Source: Candidatus Hydrogenedens sp. (GTDB lineage: Bacteria > Hydrogenedentota > Hydrogenedentia > Hydrogenedentales > JAEUWI01). From it: a DNA stretch of 64,000 bases. Location of the stretch: positions 1 to 64,000 of the forward strand of contig WGMK01000017.1 of NCBI GenBank assembly GCA_016125095.1. Reading direction: 5' to 3'. The first letter of the stretch is position 1. Every line of letters starts with the position of its first letter. The notes beneath the pieces were generated by a model. The model saw only the letters and a program-made list of their open reading frames with translations. It did no database searches and was not told the DNA's origin. Positions 31,519-42,289 of this stretch are shown piece after piece. Both the position numbers and the translations under genes were made by a program.

Positions 31519-32901
31519 CTAACGGATTTCGTTGCGGTTGAGCTGGTCCTGCTGGATGCGCACCTCGAAGATGGTGATCATCGGCAGGAAGCGGATGAAC
31601 AGGCACATCATCGTGATGAAGAGGCCCATCGAGCCCACATAAGCCATCCAGTCGAAAATCGTGCCGGCATAGGTGCCCCACGAAGACGGCAGGAAGTCGC
31701 GCGTGAGGCTGGTCACCACAATCACGTAACGCTCGAGCCACATGCCGATGTTCACGATGATGGTGAGAATGAAAAGCGGGATGGTGTTCGTGCGCACCCA
31801 CTTAATCCACAGGAACTGCGGCGAGAGGGCGTTGCAGAACAGGAGGCACCAGTAGGCCCAGGCATAGGGACCGCCGATGCGGTTGGCCATCATGAAGCGC
31901 TCGTAGTCGTTGCCGCTGTACCAGGCGTAGAAGAGCTCGGTCATGTAGCCGTAGAACACCACCAGGCCGGTCGCCAGCATCACCTTGGCCATGTTGTCCA
32001 GGTGGCGCTTCGTGATGAAGTCTTCCATGTTGAACAGCACGCGCACCGGAATCAGGATGGTAAGCACCATGGCGAAACCGGAGTAGATGGCGCCCGCCAC
32101 GAAGTAGGGCGGAAAGATGGTGGTGTGCCAGCCCGGAATCACCGACACCGCGAAGTCGAACGACACGATGGTGTGCACGGAAACCACGAGCGGGGCCGAC
32201 ATGCCGCCCAGCAGCAGGTAAGCCGCCTCGTAGCGGAACCAGTGCTTGGCCGAGCCGCGCCAGCCGAGCGCGAAAATGCCATAGAAGTAACGCGAGATGC
32301 CCTTGCTGCGGTCACGCAGCGTGGCCAGGTCGGGCACGAGACCCGTGAACCAGAAGAGCAGCGACACCGTGAAGTACGTCGAGATGGCGAACACGTCCCA
32401 CAGCAGCGGACTGCGGAACTGCGGCCACAGCGCCATGGTGTTCGGATAGGGCAGAATGAAGAAAATGGCCCACGGACGGCCCACGTGCAGCAGCGGGAAG
32501 ATGCCCGCGCACATTACCGCGAACAGCGTCATGGCCTCTGCAGAGCGGTTAATCGCCGTTCGCCAATCCTGGTTGAACAGCAGCAGGATGGCGGAGATCA
32601 GCGTACCGGCGTGGCCGATACCGATCCACCAGACCAGGTTCACGATGGCGAAGCCCCAGCCGACCGGGTTGTTGATGCCCCAGAGCCCGAGGCCTTCCCA
32701 GAACAGGTAGGCGGTCGAGGCGCCGAGCATGCCCAGCAGGGTCACGCCGATGCCGAGGCAGGCGAACCATGCGCGCGGCATGGGCCGTTCCAGCACCACA
32801 TCGGTGATGTCCCGCGAGATCGACTCGAAGGTGTGGCCGGGCGCCATCAGGGGCGCGACGGTTTCCAAAGCTCTCGGAATGGGTGTCGTTGTCGAAGCCA
32901 T
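31519..32901 (-). CDS. actC: Alternative Complex III subunit ActC (NrfD-like)
   Basis: NrfD/PsrC-type polytopic protein; directly downstream of actB. Confidence 0.9.
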   Translation of the reverse strand: MASTTTPIPRALETVAPLMAPGHTFESISRDITDVVLERPMPRAWFACLGIGVTLLGMLGASTAYLFWEGLGLWGINNPVGWGFAIVNLVWWIGIGHAGTLISAILLLFNQDWRTAINRSAEAMTLFAVMCAGIFPLLHVGRPWAIFFILPYPNTMALWPQFRSPLLWDVFAISTYFTVSLLFWFTGLVPDLATLRDRSKGISRYFYGIFALGWRGSAKHWFRYEAAYLLLGGMSAPLVVSVHTIVSFDFAVSVIPGWHTTIFPPYFVAGAIYSGFAMVLTILIPVRVLFNMEDFITKRHLDNMAKVMLATGLVVFYGYMTELFYAWYSGNDYERFMMANRIGGPYAWAYWCLLFCNALSPQFLWIKWVRTNTIPLFILTIIVNIGMWLERYVIVVTSLTRDFLPSSWGTYAGTIFDWMAYVGSMGLFITMMCLFIRFLPMITIFEVRIQQDQLNRNEIR

Positions 32902-32910
32902 AATACTCGC

Positions 32911-35900
32911 CTAGTGCCCCGTGTGTTCGCTAGCCGCAGCGGAAGCGGGTTCCAGAATCGGAGAAGGATTACGCAGTTTCGCCAGGTACGTCGTCCGGGG
33001 ACGCGTGCCGATGTCGCCAATCAAGCTGTAGTTGCGCGGGTTCTGCTTCTGCTTCACCACGGCGCTTCCGGAATCGTTGAGGTTGCCGAAGACGATCGCG
33101 CCCGAGGGGCACGCATCCTGGCAAGCCGTGCGGACCGTGCCGTCGAGCACGCCCACCGGCGCCTGGCCCAGCTTCTCGCGCTCGGCGTCGTAGCGCTTGG
33201 AAGCCTGGCGCGCCTGGTTGACGCGCTGAATGCAGTACGTGCACTTTTCCATGACGCCGCGCGTGCGGACCGTCACGTTCGGGTTACGCATCATCTTCAG
33301 GCTCGGGGCGTCCTGCCCTTCGCGCACGTTGAAGTGGAAGAAGTTGAAGCGGCGCACCTTGTACGGGCAGTTGTTCGCGCAGTAGCGCGTGCCGACACAG
33401 CGGTTGTACACCATGTCGTTCAGGCCCTCGGCATTGTGCATCGTCGCACCCACCGGGCAAACCGGCTCGCACGGCGCGTTTTCGCACTGCATGCAGGGAA
33501 TGGGCTGGTGCACCACCTGCGGATCGCCGTAGAAGTCGCCCTTGTAGTAGCGGTCCACGCGGATCCACTGCATCTCGCGGCCGTTGATCACCTGTTCCTT
33601 GCCGACAATCGGAATATTGTTTTCCGACTGGCAGGCGGTGACGCAGACGTTGCAGCCGCTGCACTTGTTCAGGTCGATGGTCATGCCCCAGCTGAGGCCT
33701 TCGCCATCCAGGTACTTCTTCTCGCCCGGATAGTAGAGCGTAAAATCCTGCTCGGGAGAATGGTGACCCATGTGCTGCGCGAAGTCGGGGTGTTCCGTCC
33801 ACATCGCGAAGGTCGCCTCGCGGATCAGGTGGCGGTCTTCCGCCTTCTGCCCCTGCTCCACCAAGCTCTGCTCGATGTTCCAGTGCTCTTCCGTACGGGC
33901 CAGCTTGTACTTCTCACCCAGGTTGCGCAGCTCCGCGCCCGTGCCGAAGCGCATCGCGTCGGAGGTCTGGATGGCGTAGGCGTTGAAGCCGCGGCCCTTG
34001 CCGATATGCCCGCAGCGCTCGCGGCCGTAGCCCAGGTGCACCGTGATGGTGTCCTTCGGCTGGCCGAACTGATACATCACCGCGCCCTTGACCTTGCGGC
34101 CCTTATAATCCACTTCGACCACGGTCTCGTGGTCCAGGCCAAGATTCTTGGCGGTCTCGGGGTGCAGGTAAACCGCGTTGTCCCACGTCATGTTGGTCAG
34201 CGGCTTGGGCAGTTCCTGCATCCAGCCGTTGTTCGCCAGGCGGCCGTCGCCCACCGTCGGGTCGATGCGGAACAGGATATCGAGACCGGCCGGCTTCTCG
34301 TCGGCGGCGTGCGTGTCGAACTTGTGCTGGTGCTTGGGATTAGCATTGCTCAGAAGCTCGCGCGCCATAAAGCCGTTGGCGAGGCCTTTTTTCCATTGCG
34401 TATCGTAGCTGTCGCCCAGGTACATCTTCCAAGAAGCTTGAATGATATCGTAGGCGGTAGCCTTCTCTTCGCCCAGCATCACCGAAAGGACCTCGTGGGC
34501 GCTCTTTCCGTTATACAACGGCCGGATCATGGGCTGCGCAACGTAGAACAATCCATCGTAACCGCGGATATCGCTCCACGTCTCAAGATAATGCGCCGCA
34601 GGGATCTGCCAATTGCAGTACCACGACGTCTCGTTCACCGAATCGGTCAACATGACGCTGGTACGCACGTTGCCGAGCGCCGCGGCGAAGTCGATATCGG
34701 CCGGGGTGTTATACACCGGATTACCGCCCAGGATGACCAGACAGTCCACCTTGCCGGCGTTCATGTCATCCACCAGCGCTTTCAGCGAGGCCAATTGATT
34801 TGTCGGCTCGACCTCGCAACTTTCAACGAAGTCAATCAGCTTGTTCTCGAGTGCCCCGATCTTGATATTGATGGCGTGCGCGAGCGCATGCACCACCGGA
34901 GGCTGATCATCGCCCGGAATCACGACCGCCTGACCCGCTTCCAGATCATGCAGGAGCGCCTCGACGAACTTCGCCGGAAGGCTGCCCGCGGCGGCTTCGC
35001 TCAGTTCCACGCCCTCTACGCCAAGGTCCTTGGCAAGTTTGCGGGCGAGCGTCTCGATCTCCGGGTAACGCACAGTGACCTTGTGGTCGGCCGCGGCACC
35101 CACCAGCGAAGGGGCTGTCTCGGCGACGTACAGGCGGCTCATCCAGTCCGGATGGGCATCCACGTCGCGCGAAGCCGCAAAGTCGCGCTCGTACGCGATA
35201 TGGCCCGGGCCCTCATGGAGGAATCGCGAATCCAGCGAAAGGATCGTACGCGCTTCCGCAAGATTGTATTTCACATCGAGATATTCGCCAAAGGCCAGCA
35301 TGGACCCTTCACGAACATTGTCGCGACTCTCGGCTTCCCACTGGTGCCATTGCAGCTTGGGGTACAGTCCGCGCAGCTTTTCCATCTGCCAGCCGAAGGT
35401 ACGCGACGTGACGCCTTCGGACAGGATCCGGACACCTTCGCCCTCCTGTGCGTCGGACTTCATCATGACGTTCGCCAACGCAGTGACCGCGCGGCCCCAC
35501 GTGCTGATGGAACCATTCTCCAGCACCACGTCGAGGCGGTCCGGATCGTACAGGCTCAAGATGCTTGCCTGGGTGCGCGCGTCCATGCCACCGATGGCAC
35601 CGGTCAAGAGGCGCACGTCGTCGCGGAGCAAGTCGCGGGAATCGAGCCCCGCCAAATGCGTCGGGCGACCGTCATAGCAGGTTACCAGCACGGCCTGTCC
35701 GTAGCCGCCCGGCACGGGCGCTGCGGAAGCGTAGAACGTGGGCTTGCCTGGCAGGTGCCACTCCGGCGGCTTGACGTAGGGAAGAATCTTTTCCTCGGGC
35801 TGGCGCGCGCAGCCGCTGCTGCCCAGGCCGCCCAGCACCATCGAGGCGCCCATCACGCGCAGGAAATTCCGGCGGCTGACGGGGTCGAGCAGTTCGCCCG

Positions 35901-36090
35901 CCTGCGACGGGAATTCGCGGTGCACGAAGGCATCCACTTCCTGCGCGCCCGCCAGCTCGTTCAAGCTGCGCCAGTACGCCGGGCCGGACTGGCCGTCGAT
36001 ACGGTCCAGCAAGGCCGACGCCGAAGCGGGATCCGGGGCCGTTGCGTTGTGTGTCATTTTAATGGTCTCGGAACTCATAGCACCTTCCAC
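32911..36090 (-). CDS. actB: Alternative Complex III subunit ActB (molybdopterin-like domain plus 4Fe-4S ferredoxin domain)
   Basis: TAT-like [72 protein letters not shown]. Confidence 0.94.
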   Translation of the reverse strand: MEGAMSSETIKMTHNATAPDPASASALLDRIDGQSGPAYWRSLNELAGAQEVDAFVHREFPSQAGELLDPVSRRNFLRVMGASMVLGGLGSSGCARQPEEKILPYVKPPEWHLPGKPTFYASAAPVPGGYGQAVLVTCYDGRPTHLAGLDSRDLLRDDVRLLTGAIGGMDARTQASILSLYDPDRLDVVLENGSISTWGRAVTALANVMMKSDAQEGEGVRILSEGVTSRTFGWQMEKLRGLYPKLQWHQWEAESRDNVREGSMLAFGEYLDVKYNLAEARTILSLDSRFLHEGPGHIAYERDFAASRDVDAHPDWMSRLYVAETAPSLVGAAADHKVTVRYPEIETLARKLAKDLGVEGVELSEAAAGSLPAKFVEALLHDLEAGQAVVIPGDDQPPVVHALAHAINIKIGALENKLIDFVESCEVEPTNQLASLKALVDDMNAGKVDCLVILGGNPVYNTPADIDFAAALGNVRTSVMLTDSVNETSWYCNWQIPAAHYLETWSDIRGYDGLFYVAQPMIRPLYNGKSAHEVLSVMLGEEKATAYDIIQASWKMYLGDSYDTQWKKGLANGFMARELLSNANPKHQHKFDTHAADEKPAGLDILFRIDPTVGDGRLANNGWMQELPKPLTNMTWDNAVYLHPETAKNLGLDHETVVEVDYKGRKVKGAVMYQFGQPKDTITVHLGYGRERCGHIGKGRGFNAYAIQTSDAMRFGTGAELRNLGEKYKLARTEEHWNIEQSLVEQGQKAEDRHLIREATFAMWTEHPDFAQHMGHHSPEQDFTLYYPGEKKYLDGEGLSWGMTIDLNKCSGCNVCVTACQSENNIPIVGKEQVINGREMQWIRVDRYYKGDFYGDPQVVHQPIPCMQCENAPCEPVCPVGATMHNAEGLNDMVYNRCVGTRYCANNCPYKVRRFNFFHFNVREGQDAPSLKMMRNPNVTVRTRGVMEKCTYCIQRVNQARQASKRYDAEREKLGQAPVGVLDGTVRTACQDACPSGAIVFGNLNDSGSAVVKQKQNPRNYSLIGDIGTRPRTTYLAKLRNPSPILEPASAAASEHTGH

Positions 36091-36138
36091 TGGCTGCCGG
36101 CGCGCCGTCGCGCCGTACTCCGCCCTGAGGTCAATTCC

Positions 36139-36795
36139 TTAGCGATGGCAAATGGAACAGTTGTCAAGCACTGCGGTGTCGATGTGCCGCTCAGCCACGA
36201 ACTGCAGACCTTGTTCGATCTGGTCCGAGGGCGGGGTCCAGTCCACATCGAACACCTTGTCGAGCGGACGCAGGAACTTTTCCGGATTGCGGTGGCACTG
36301 CAGGCACCAGGCCATGTGCAGTGTCGGCACCTTGCGCGTCAGGCGCATCTCGTCGATTTCGCCGTGGCAGGTCGTGCAGCCCACGCCCTTGGCCACGTGA
36401 ACGCTGTGGTTGAAGTAAGCAAACTCGGGCAGGTCGTAGATGCGCGTCCACTCGAGCGGCTGATCGTTCTTCCAGCTCTCCTGCAACGGAGTGAACATCG
36501 CCTGGTCGGAGAGAATCTGCGAGTGGCAGGTCATGCAGGTCTCGGTCGGCGGAATGCCCGCCGAACTCGCGTTCTCCACGCTCGTGTGGCAGTAACGGCA
36601 GTCGATGCCGTTGCCCCCCACGTGGCGCTGGTGGCTGAACGGAATCGGCTGCGCCTTGGAAAAGCCGACCTGCGTCGTGATGGGCGAGCGGTACAACGCC
36701 GTTCCCAAGCCGCCGAGCACGGTCAGCGCGATGACAGCGCCGGCCAGGCCGGCCCGAACGAGGGTGTTTGCGCTCTCGTTAAAAATCTGCGCCAC
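36139..36795 (-). CDS. actA: Alternative Complex III subunit ActA (pentaheme cytochrome c)
   Basis: Five CXXCH: CRYCH, CMTCH, CTTCH, CLQCH, CSICH; GTG start. Confidence 0.92.
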   Translation of the reverse strand: MAQIFNESANTLVRAGLAGAVIALTVLGGLGTALYRSPITTQVGFSKAQPIPFSHQRHVGGNGIDCRYCHTSVENASSAGIPPTETCMTCHSQILSDQAMFTPLQESWKNDQPLEWTRIYDLPEFAYFNHSVHVAKGVGCTTCHGEIDEMRLTRKVPTLHMAWCLQCHRNPEKFLRPLDKVFDVDWTPPSDQIEQGLQFVAERHIDTAVLDNCSICHR

Positions 36796-37700
36796 TGCTG
36801 TTCACCTTCTCTAGATGGCTCTGCCCGGGACCATACTCCCGTGGCGAGCTGCATTTCGCGGGCTGTGCGGGTCAGGCAACTGCGCAACAACGCTTCGGAC
36901 TTCCCCGCTGACGAGCCGCTCGCGCGACGCTGCGTGTCATTGGGTGGTTAAGCGGACCTACCGGTCGTTAGGTAAACCCGGCTCGTACGAGCGTTGCTTG
37001 GTTGCGGCTGTCTGACTCACCCCTTCGATTCCCCATCCCAGGAACCAAAGGTTGTCGATGCAAAGTTCGGACGAAATTATGCACATTAAGAACGGGTATT
37101 GCAAGCGGTATTTCGGGGAAATTTTATTGACCCTAAGAGGCAGCTAAGGTATTCAATTGCAGGAAGTTACACCATATTGGCGGGGCGATACGCACATGTT
37201 AAGTATTATTAACCAAGGATCACCCCAGTGGAAAATTACTGACAACATCAACCTTTACCCCCTTTCAACACGTTTAGAAGGCGTGTCGGCGTGGGGCTGA
37301 CCACCGACTTTACCGGGAGGGGCTATACGTATTATTTAGGGATTGGTTCGCCGGGTGCGCGTGCAGCGCTGGGCCGGCGCGCCACGACACGAGGCGCCGG
37401 ATGCACGCGCCTGCGCGCTGCAGGGTGGATTCCTTGCATGGATATAAATATCTGGCCCGTTAAATCCAAACCTATATTTACGCTTACTTAAAAATATAAA
37501 AGATATACTTTCTGAAATAAGAATCTGCCACCAAGCACCCGTAAATACCGGACGATCCGCGCCCCCTCCGAAAAAGCGCTCCATCCCCCGGGTGCTTGTC
37601 CCTGCTGCCGCGGCGGCATGGATAACATGCTTGACTTCCCCCGATTTCGTCTGGCACACTTCCCCGCGTCCGGGTAGTGCGGAACACTTTCCGTGCTCTA

Positions 37701-37720
37701 TACCGACCCGTAGGTCGGTA
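37701..37720. promoter_or_regulatory. 20-bp inverted repeat in the divergent actA / V-ATPase intergenic region
   Basis: TACCGACC-CGTA-GGTCGGTA perfect 8-bp arms, 104 nt upstream of the first V-ATPase ATG. Confidence 0.4.
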
Positions 37721-37823
37721 CCGGAAATCTTTCGCGCCGCGCGCGCTGGGCTGCACCTGTAAAGCGCGTACCGGCATCGGGCTTCGGGCCGAATGGTCGC
37801 TTCACCAGTATTGGGTAGTATTG

Positions 37824-38171
37824 ATGAGTAAGCATGCTTCAACGGGGCCTGCCCAGGCGCCCGCCCTGCTCGCCGCGGTGGCGAGCCACGAGGAATCGCT
37901 GATGGCGTCGCTGCGCGCGGCTGAAGGGGAGGCACGCGCCACCCTCGATGCTGCCCATGCCGATGCAGCTACCACCCTGACGGACGCCTCGAACAAGCTG
38001 GAAGCGGAGCTGGCCGACATGCGCCGCACTGCTGCCGGCGAGCGCGCCGCAGAAGTGGAACAGATCGAGCGGGCCTCGCAGGGCCGCGTGGCGGGCATCC
38101 GTCAGAATGCCGAAGCGAAGCTGGAATCGGTGCGCGCGGAAGTACTGCGCCGCATCATGCCGACCACCTAA
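37824..38171 (+). CDS. V/A-type ATPase subunit G/H-like peripheral stalk protein
   Basis: 115-aa Ala/Glu-rich coiled coil preceding subunit I; ATG at 37824 preferred over 37677. Confidence 0.75.
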   Translation: MSKHASTGPAQAPALLAAVASHEESLMASLRAAEGEARATLDAAHADAATTLTDASNKLEAELADMRRTAAGERAAEVEQIERASQGRVAGIRQNAEAKLESVRAEVLRRIMPTT

Positions 38172-38197
38172 GAGACGACAAGGAACGCCGCGTACCC

Positions 38198-40147
38198 ATG
38201 ATTGCCTCGATGGACCGGATAGAAATCGTTTTCATGCGCAGCGAACTCACCGCGATGATCGAGTTCCTGCAGTCGCAGGGCTCGGTGCACTTCGAGCAGG
38301 TGCCGCTCGCCCTTGAAGAGCACCCCGGGTTCCTGCACCGCGTGCACCTTCCCGAGAACGAGCGGGAAGAGCTGGACGCCCTGACGCAGCTGCGCCAGCT
38401 GCTGGCGGAGACCCAGCCGCTGCTGGCCCCCCGCCCCGGACACTTCGAGGTCCGTGATGCCGGCCTTGCTCTTCAGGCGGAGCTGGGCGATACGCCCGCC
38501 CATGAGCATTGCGCCGCGGCCATCCGCAACTGGCACCGCGACCTGCGCCGCCTGCACCGCCGCAAGCTGAACCTGCAGGACAACATCCAGGTGGTAACGG
38601 CCTACAGCGACATGCTGCGCAGCCTGCTCCCCCACCTTCAGGAAAACAATGCCGTGCTGGGCGAGAATGCCCGTGCGATGGTGCTCGAAGGCTACACCGA
38701 CGAAGGCCTCCGCAGCCTCGAATCGCGTTTCGCCAAGGCCGTGGGAACGGGCTGCCGGTGCATCACGCACTCGCTCGGCCGCGACCGGGATGCGATGATC
38801 GTGCTGCATCCCGCCGACAAGGCCGAGGCCGTTGACCAGGTCATCGCGGATGAAGGCGTCGTGACGGTCACGTCGCCCGACGGCTCGGTGTATGGCAATA
38901 CCCCGGTCGAGGTGATGCAGCGCGCGGGCAGCAAGCTCCAGTCGCTGCGCAAGGACCTCGATGCCGTGACGGCCGAGATTCAGACCTATAGCAGCACGCA
39001 CGGCGCCGCAGTCGTGGCGACCGACCAGCTTATCGGCAACCGCGTCAACCAACTGACCGTGATCGACGACTTCGCGCAGAGCGCGCTCGTGGGCACGATT
39101 CAGGGCTGGGTGCCGAGCGCCGATTACAAGGCGCTGTCTTCGGCCCTCAAGGCCCGCTTTGGCGACCGCGCCGAGATCGGCCAGTTGGGCCTGCACGATG
39201 TAGAGCTGGAGCGCGTGCCCACCAAGCGGGAGAACCACCCGCTGGTGCGCCCCTTCGAGCTGGTCATGAGCATCATGAAGCCCCCCACGTACGGGCATTT
39301 TGACCCGACCTGGCTGGTGGCGCTCTCTTTCCTGATTTTCTACGGCTTCATCCTCGGCGACGCCGGCTATGGCCTGACGATGATCGCCATCGGCGTGCTG
39401 GTCAAGCGCAAGTTCGGCTACATCAAGCCGCTCTTCGACGGCATGACCATCCTCCAGTACATGGGCGTCTCCTCGATTGCCTTCGGCATCCTCTACTGGG
39501 AATTCTTCGGTAACGTGCTCGAAAAGATGTTCGGCTTCCCGCCCTTCCTTTTCCACCGGGCGCACCACCCCGACATCTCCCTGTACGTTTCGGTGGCCTT
39601 CGGCGCCATCCATGTGCCGCTGAGTCTGATTATCGGCATCAAGGAAGGCTTCGCCCACGGCCACAAGAAACACGCCGAGGAACAGCTCGGCATGCTGCTC
39701 GGCCTGTTTGCGCTCTTCATCGGCGTGGCGTCGATGAGCGGCATGTTCCCGCTCGGCGGCACGCTCGGCGGCATCCTGGCCCTCATCCTGTTCTGTACCG
39801 CGCTCTTCTATCTCGGCAAGAGCATGGGCGCCATGGCCCCGATGGGCGTGATGGAAATCATCGGACTCTCGGCCAACGTGCTCTCCTACAGCCGCCTCAT
39901 GGCGCTGGGCATCGCAGGTATCGCCTTTGCCGACATCGCCAATGGCATGCCGGCCAGCGCCACCAGCTTCCTCGTGTTCCTGGTTGGCCTCGTGGGCGCC
40001 TTCGGCGTGCACGCCTTCAACTTCTGCCTCAGTGTTTTCAGTCCAACGATTCACTCGCTGCGACTTAACGTTGTTGAATTTTTACCAAAGTTCTATCACC
40101 CCGAGGGGAAGAACTACGAACCATTCAGAAAGGACATGGCATGGTAA
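38198..40147 (+). CDS. ntpI: V/A-type ATPase subunit I
   Basis: Long soluble N-terminal region and multi-TM C-terminus; FYGFILGDAGYGL; NVLSYSRLMALGIAG. Confidence 0.95.
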   Translation: MIASMDRIEIVFMRSELTAMIEFLQSQGSVHFEQVPLALEEHPGFLHRVHLPENEREELDALTQLRQLLAETQPLLAPRPGHFEVRDAGLALQAELGDTPAHEHCAAAIRNWHRDLRRLHRRKLNLQDNIQVVTAYSDMLRSLLPHLQENNAVLGENARAMVLEGYTDEGLRSLESRFAKAVGTGCRCITHSLGRDRDAMIVLHPADKAEAVDQVIADEGVVTVTSPDGSVYGNTPVEVMQRAGSKLQSLRKDLDAVTAEIQTYSSTHGAAVVATDQLIGNRVNQLTVIDDFAQSALVGTIQGWVPSADYKALSSALKARFGDRAEIGQLGLHDVELERVPTKRENHPLVRPFELVMSIMKPPTYGHFDPTWLVALSFLIFYGFILGDAGYGLTMIAIGVLVKRKFGYIKPLFDGMTILQYMGVSSIAFGILYWEFFGNVLEKMFGFPPFLFHRAHHPDISLYVSVAFGAIHVPLSLIIGIKEGFAHGHKKHAEEQLGMLLGLFALFIGVASMSGMFPLGGTLGGILALILFCTALFYLGKSMGAMAPMGVMEIIGLSANVLSYSRLMALGIAGIAFADIANGMPASATSFLVFLVGLVGAFGVHAFNFCLSVFSPTIHSLRLNVVEFLPKFYHPEGKNYEPFRKDMAW

Positions 40148-40497
40148 AGCAGTCTCTGGTAAAGAAGTTTGTTTGTGTCTGCGCGCTTGCGTTCGTGGTG
40201 ATGTTCGCCGCGGCCCCGATGGCGCTGGCACAGGACCACGGCGCTGAAGCCGGAGCGAGCAGCTCGCTGGGCGATGGCATCAAGATCGCCGGTGCGGCTA
40301 TCGGCGCGGGCATTGCCCTGGCGGGCGCTGCGCTGGGCACGGGCCGCGCGCAGGCCTCCATCGGCGCGGGCGGTACCGGTGCGCTGGCGGAAAAGCCCGA
40401 GCTCTTCACCAACGTACTCATCCTGGTCGCGCTTCCGGAAACGATCGTTGTGTTCGGTTTCGTTATCGCGTTCCTTATCATGGGCCTTGCAGGCTAA
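40141..40497 (+). CDS. ntpK: V/A-type ATPase subunit K (proteolipid c subunit)
   Basis: Signal-like N-terminus then one helical hairpin: GDGIKIAGAAIGAGIALAGAALGTGRAQASIGAGGTGALAEKPELFTNVLILVALPETIVVFGFVIAFLI. Confidence 0.93.
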   Translation: MVKQSLVKKFVCVCALAFVVMFAAAPMALAQDHGAEAGASSSLGDGIKIAGAAIGAGIALAGAALGTGRAQASIGAGGTGALAEKPELFTNVLILVALPETIVVFGFVIAFLIMGLAG

Positions 40498-40572
40498 CCT
40501 GAACGCTTTTCCGGAACGGACGGCCGGCGCTCCGTCGGCCGTCCGCTCCTGAACTTCAAGGAAGTAATTCGC

Positions 40573-41163
40573 ATGGCATCACCCGCCATCTTGAACGTCA
40601 TGACGCAGCAGATCGACGCGGAACGCGAGCAGGTGCTCGCGACTGCGGCGGCTGAGGCTGATCGTGTCCGCGAGAGCGCGCGGGAACGCGCTGCGGCCCG
40701 GCGCGAGTCGGCGCTGGCGGCTGCCAAGACCGAACTCAGCCAGCTGGCGCAGCGTTCGCGCGAACGCGCCGAGGCCGAGGCCGAAATGGTGGCCCTCACC
40801 ACGAAGGACACCGTGACGGACGAGCTGCTGGCGCAGGTCAAGGACGCGCTCAAGCAGCATGTCCGGTCGGACCAGTTTCCGGCGACGCTCGACGCGCTGC
40901 TGGCCGAGCTGATGGCAGGCGCGCCGTCGAACGGCGTGGTGCTGGTTCCCCCGGCGCACGAGGCCCATTGCCGAGCCTGGCTCGACAATAACGGCCACGG
41001 CGGCATGACCGTCCGCGCCAGTGCCGAAGTCGCCGATGGTGTCGCCGTCGAGGACGAGGCGCACACCTTCCGCGTGACCAATACCCTGACGACCCGCTTC
41101 ACGCGGCTCGAGGGCGGTCTCCGCAAGCACTGCATCCAAGAACTTTTCGGACAGGGAGCGTAA
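40573..41163 (+). CDS. ntpE: V/A-type ATPase subunit E
   Basis: N-terminal coiled coil, C-terminal LEGGLRKHCIQELFG; operon position. Confidence 0.85.
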   Translation: MASPAILNVMTQQIDAEREQVLATAAAEADRVRESARERAAARRESALAAAKTELSQLAQRSRERAEAEAEMVALTTKDTVTDELLAQVKDALKQHVRSDQFPATLDALLAELMAGAPSNGVVLVPPAHEAHCRAWLDNNGHGGMTVRASAEVADGVAVEDEAHTFRVTNTLTTRFTRLEGGLRKHCIQELFGQGA

Positions 41164-41167
41164 CGCG

Positions 41168-42235
41168 ATGTCGGAAGAAATGAACCCGCTCGTCGTCTAC
41201 TTCAACGCCCGTGTACACGGGATGAAGAGCCACCTGCTGCCGAACGGCGAACTCGAGGAACTCCTGGGCCAGGAACAGGTGCAGCGCGTTATCGACGCCC
41301 TGCTCGACTCCGAGTACCGCATCGAAATGGCCGAGGCCCTGTCGCGCTATGAAGGCGCGGACGCCATCGAGGACGCCCTGTCGCGGAATCTGGCGGCCAC
41401 CTTCAACCGCATGATCAAGGGGTCTACCGGCGAGTTCCGCGAACTGGTCCGGATTTTCCTCACCCGCTGGGACCTCAACGCGGTCAAGGGGCTGCTTCGC
41501 TGTCAGCACCTCGGCCTCGACACCGAGACCACGGTGAATGAGCTCTACCCCGGTCCGAACCTGCCGCTCCCGGTGCTCCGCGAAATGGCGGGCGCCGAGT
41601 CGATGGAACGCCTGGTGGGCACCCTGATTGCCTGGAACCGTCCGCTTTGCGGCGGCCTGCGCAAGGTGCTCCCGGCCTACAACGACACGCAGGACCTTGC
41701 GGTGCTCGAGGACGCGCTCGATCGCGCCTACTTCGTCGAGAACGCCAAGGCGCTGCGCGCCAGCGGCGACTCGGACGCGGGGATTCTGGCCGAGTACCTG
41801 GCGGCGGAGATTGACCGCATCAACCTGCGTTCGATGTTCCTGCACTTCCAGACCGGCGATTCCCCCGACAAGCTGCGCGCGCGCCTGTTGCCCGAGGGCA
41901 AGATCGGCATGTCGCGGCTCGAGGCCATGGCCGCCACGGGCGACCTGGGCGCCGCCATCAACCAACTGGAAAACAGCGACTACGCGCCGCTGCTTTCGGA
42001 ATACCTGGAATTTGTGCAGTCGCAGCGCTTCGGTCCCATCGAGCGCTACTTCGAGCGGCTGCTGATCAAGACCCTGCTGAAGCTGTCGCGCCGCGACGTG
42101 TTCGGCATCGGCGTCATGATGAATTATGTGTGGCTCAAGTACAACGAGGTGATCAATCTCCGGCTTATCGCGCGGGGCGTGGCGGGAAGCATTCCCAAGG
42201 GCCGCGTGCGCGACGAGATTTACCTCGCGGCATAA
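41168..42235 (+). CDS. ntpC: V/A-type ATPase subunit C
   Basis: 355 aa; VMMNYVWLKYNEVINLRLIARGVAGSIPKGRVRDEI. Confidence 0.92.
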   Translation: MSEEMNPLVVYFNARVHGMKSHLLPNGELEELLGQEQVQRVIDALLDSEYRIEMAEALSRYEGADAIEDALSRNLAATFNRMIKGSTGEFRELVRIFLTRWDLNAVKGLLRCQHLGLDTETTVNELYPGPNLPLPVLREMAGAESMERLVGTLIAWNRPLCGGLRKVLPAYNDTQDLAVLEDALDRAYFVENAKALRASGDSDAGILAEYLAAEIDRINLRSMFLHFQTGDSPDKLRARLLPEGKIGMSRLEAMAATGDLGAAINQLENSDYAPLLSEYLEFVQSQRFGPIERYFERLLIKTLLKLSRRDVFGIGVMMNYVWLKYNEVINLRLIARGVAGSIPKGRVRDEIYLAA

Positions 42236-42289
42236 CCAGCCCCCGGAAGCCGCGCGGGCGGCTGTCGGGTGCGAAGGGTATCGAATCGC

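Noticed and set aside
31498-36951. 1817-aa plus-strand ORF, the longest ORF in the window
   Set aside because: Exactly antisense to actC-actB-actA, which have unmistakable FeS and heme motifs. The translation is His/Val/Arg/Gln-rich low-complexity typical of antisense frames in GC-rich genes.
38168-40054. 628-aa minus-strand ORF
   Set aside because: Antisense to V-ATPase subunit I; no recognisable motif.
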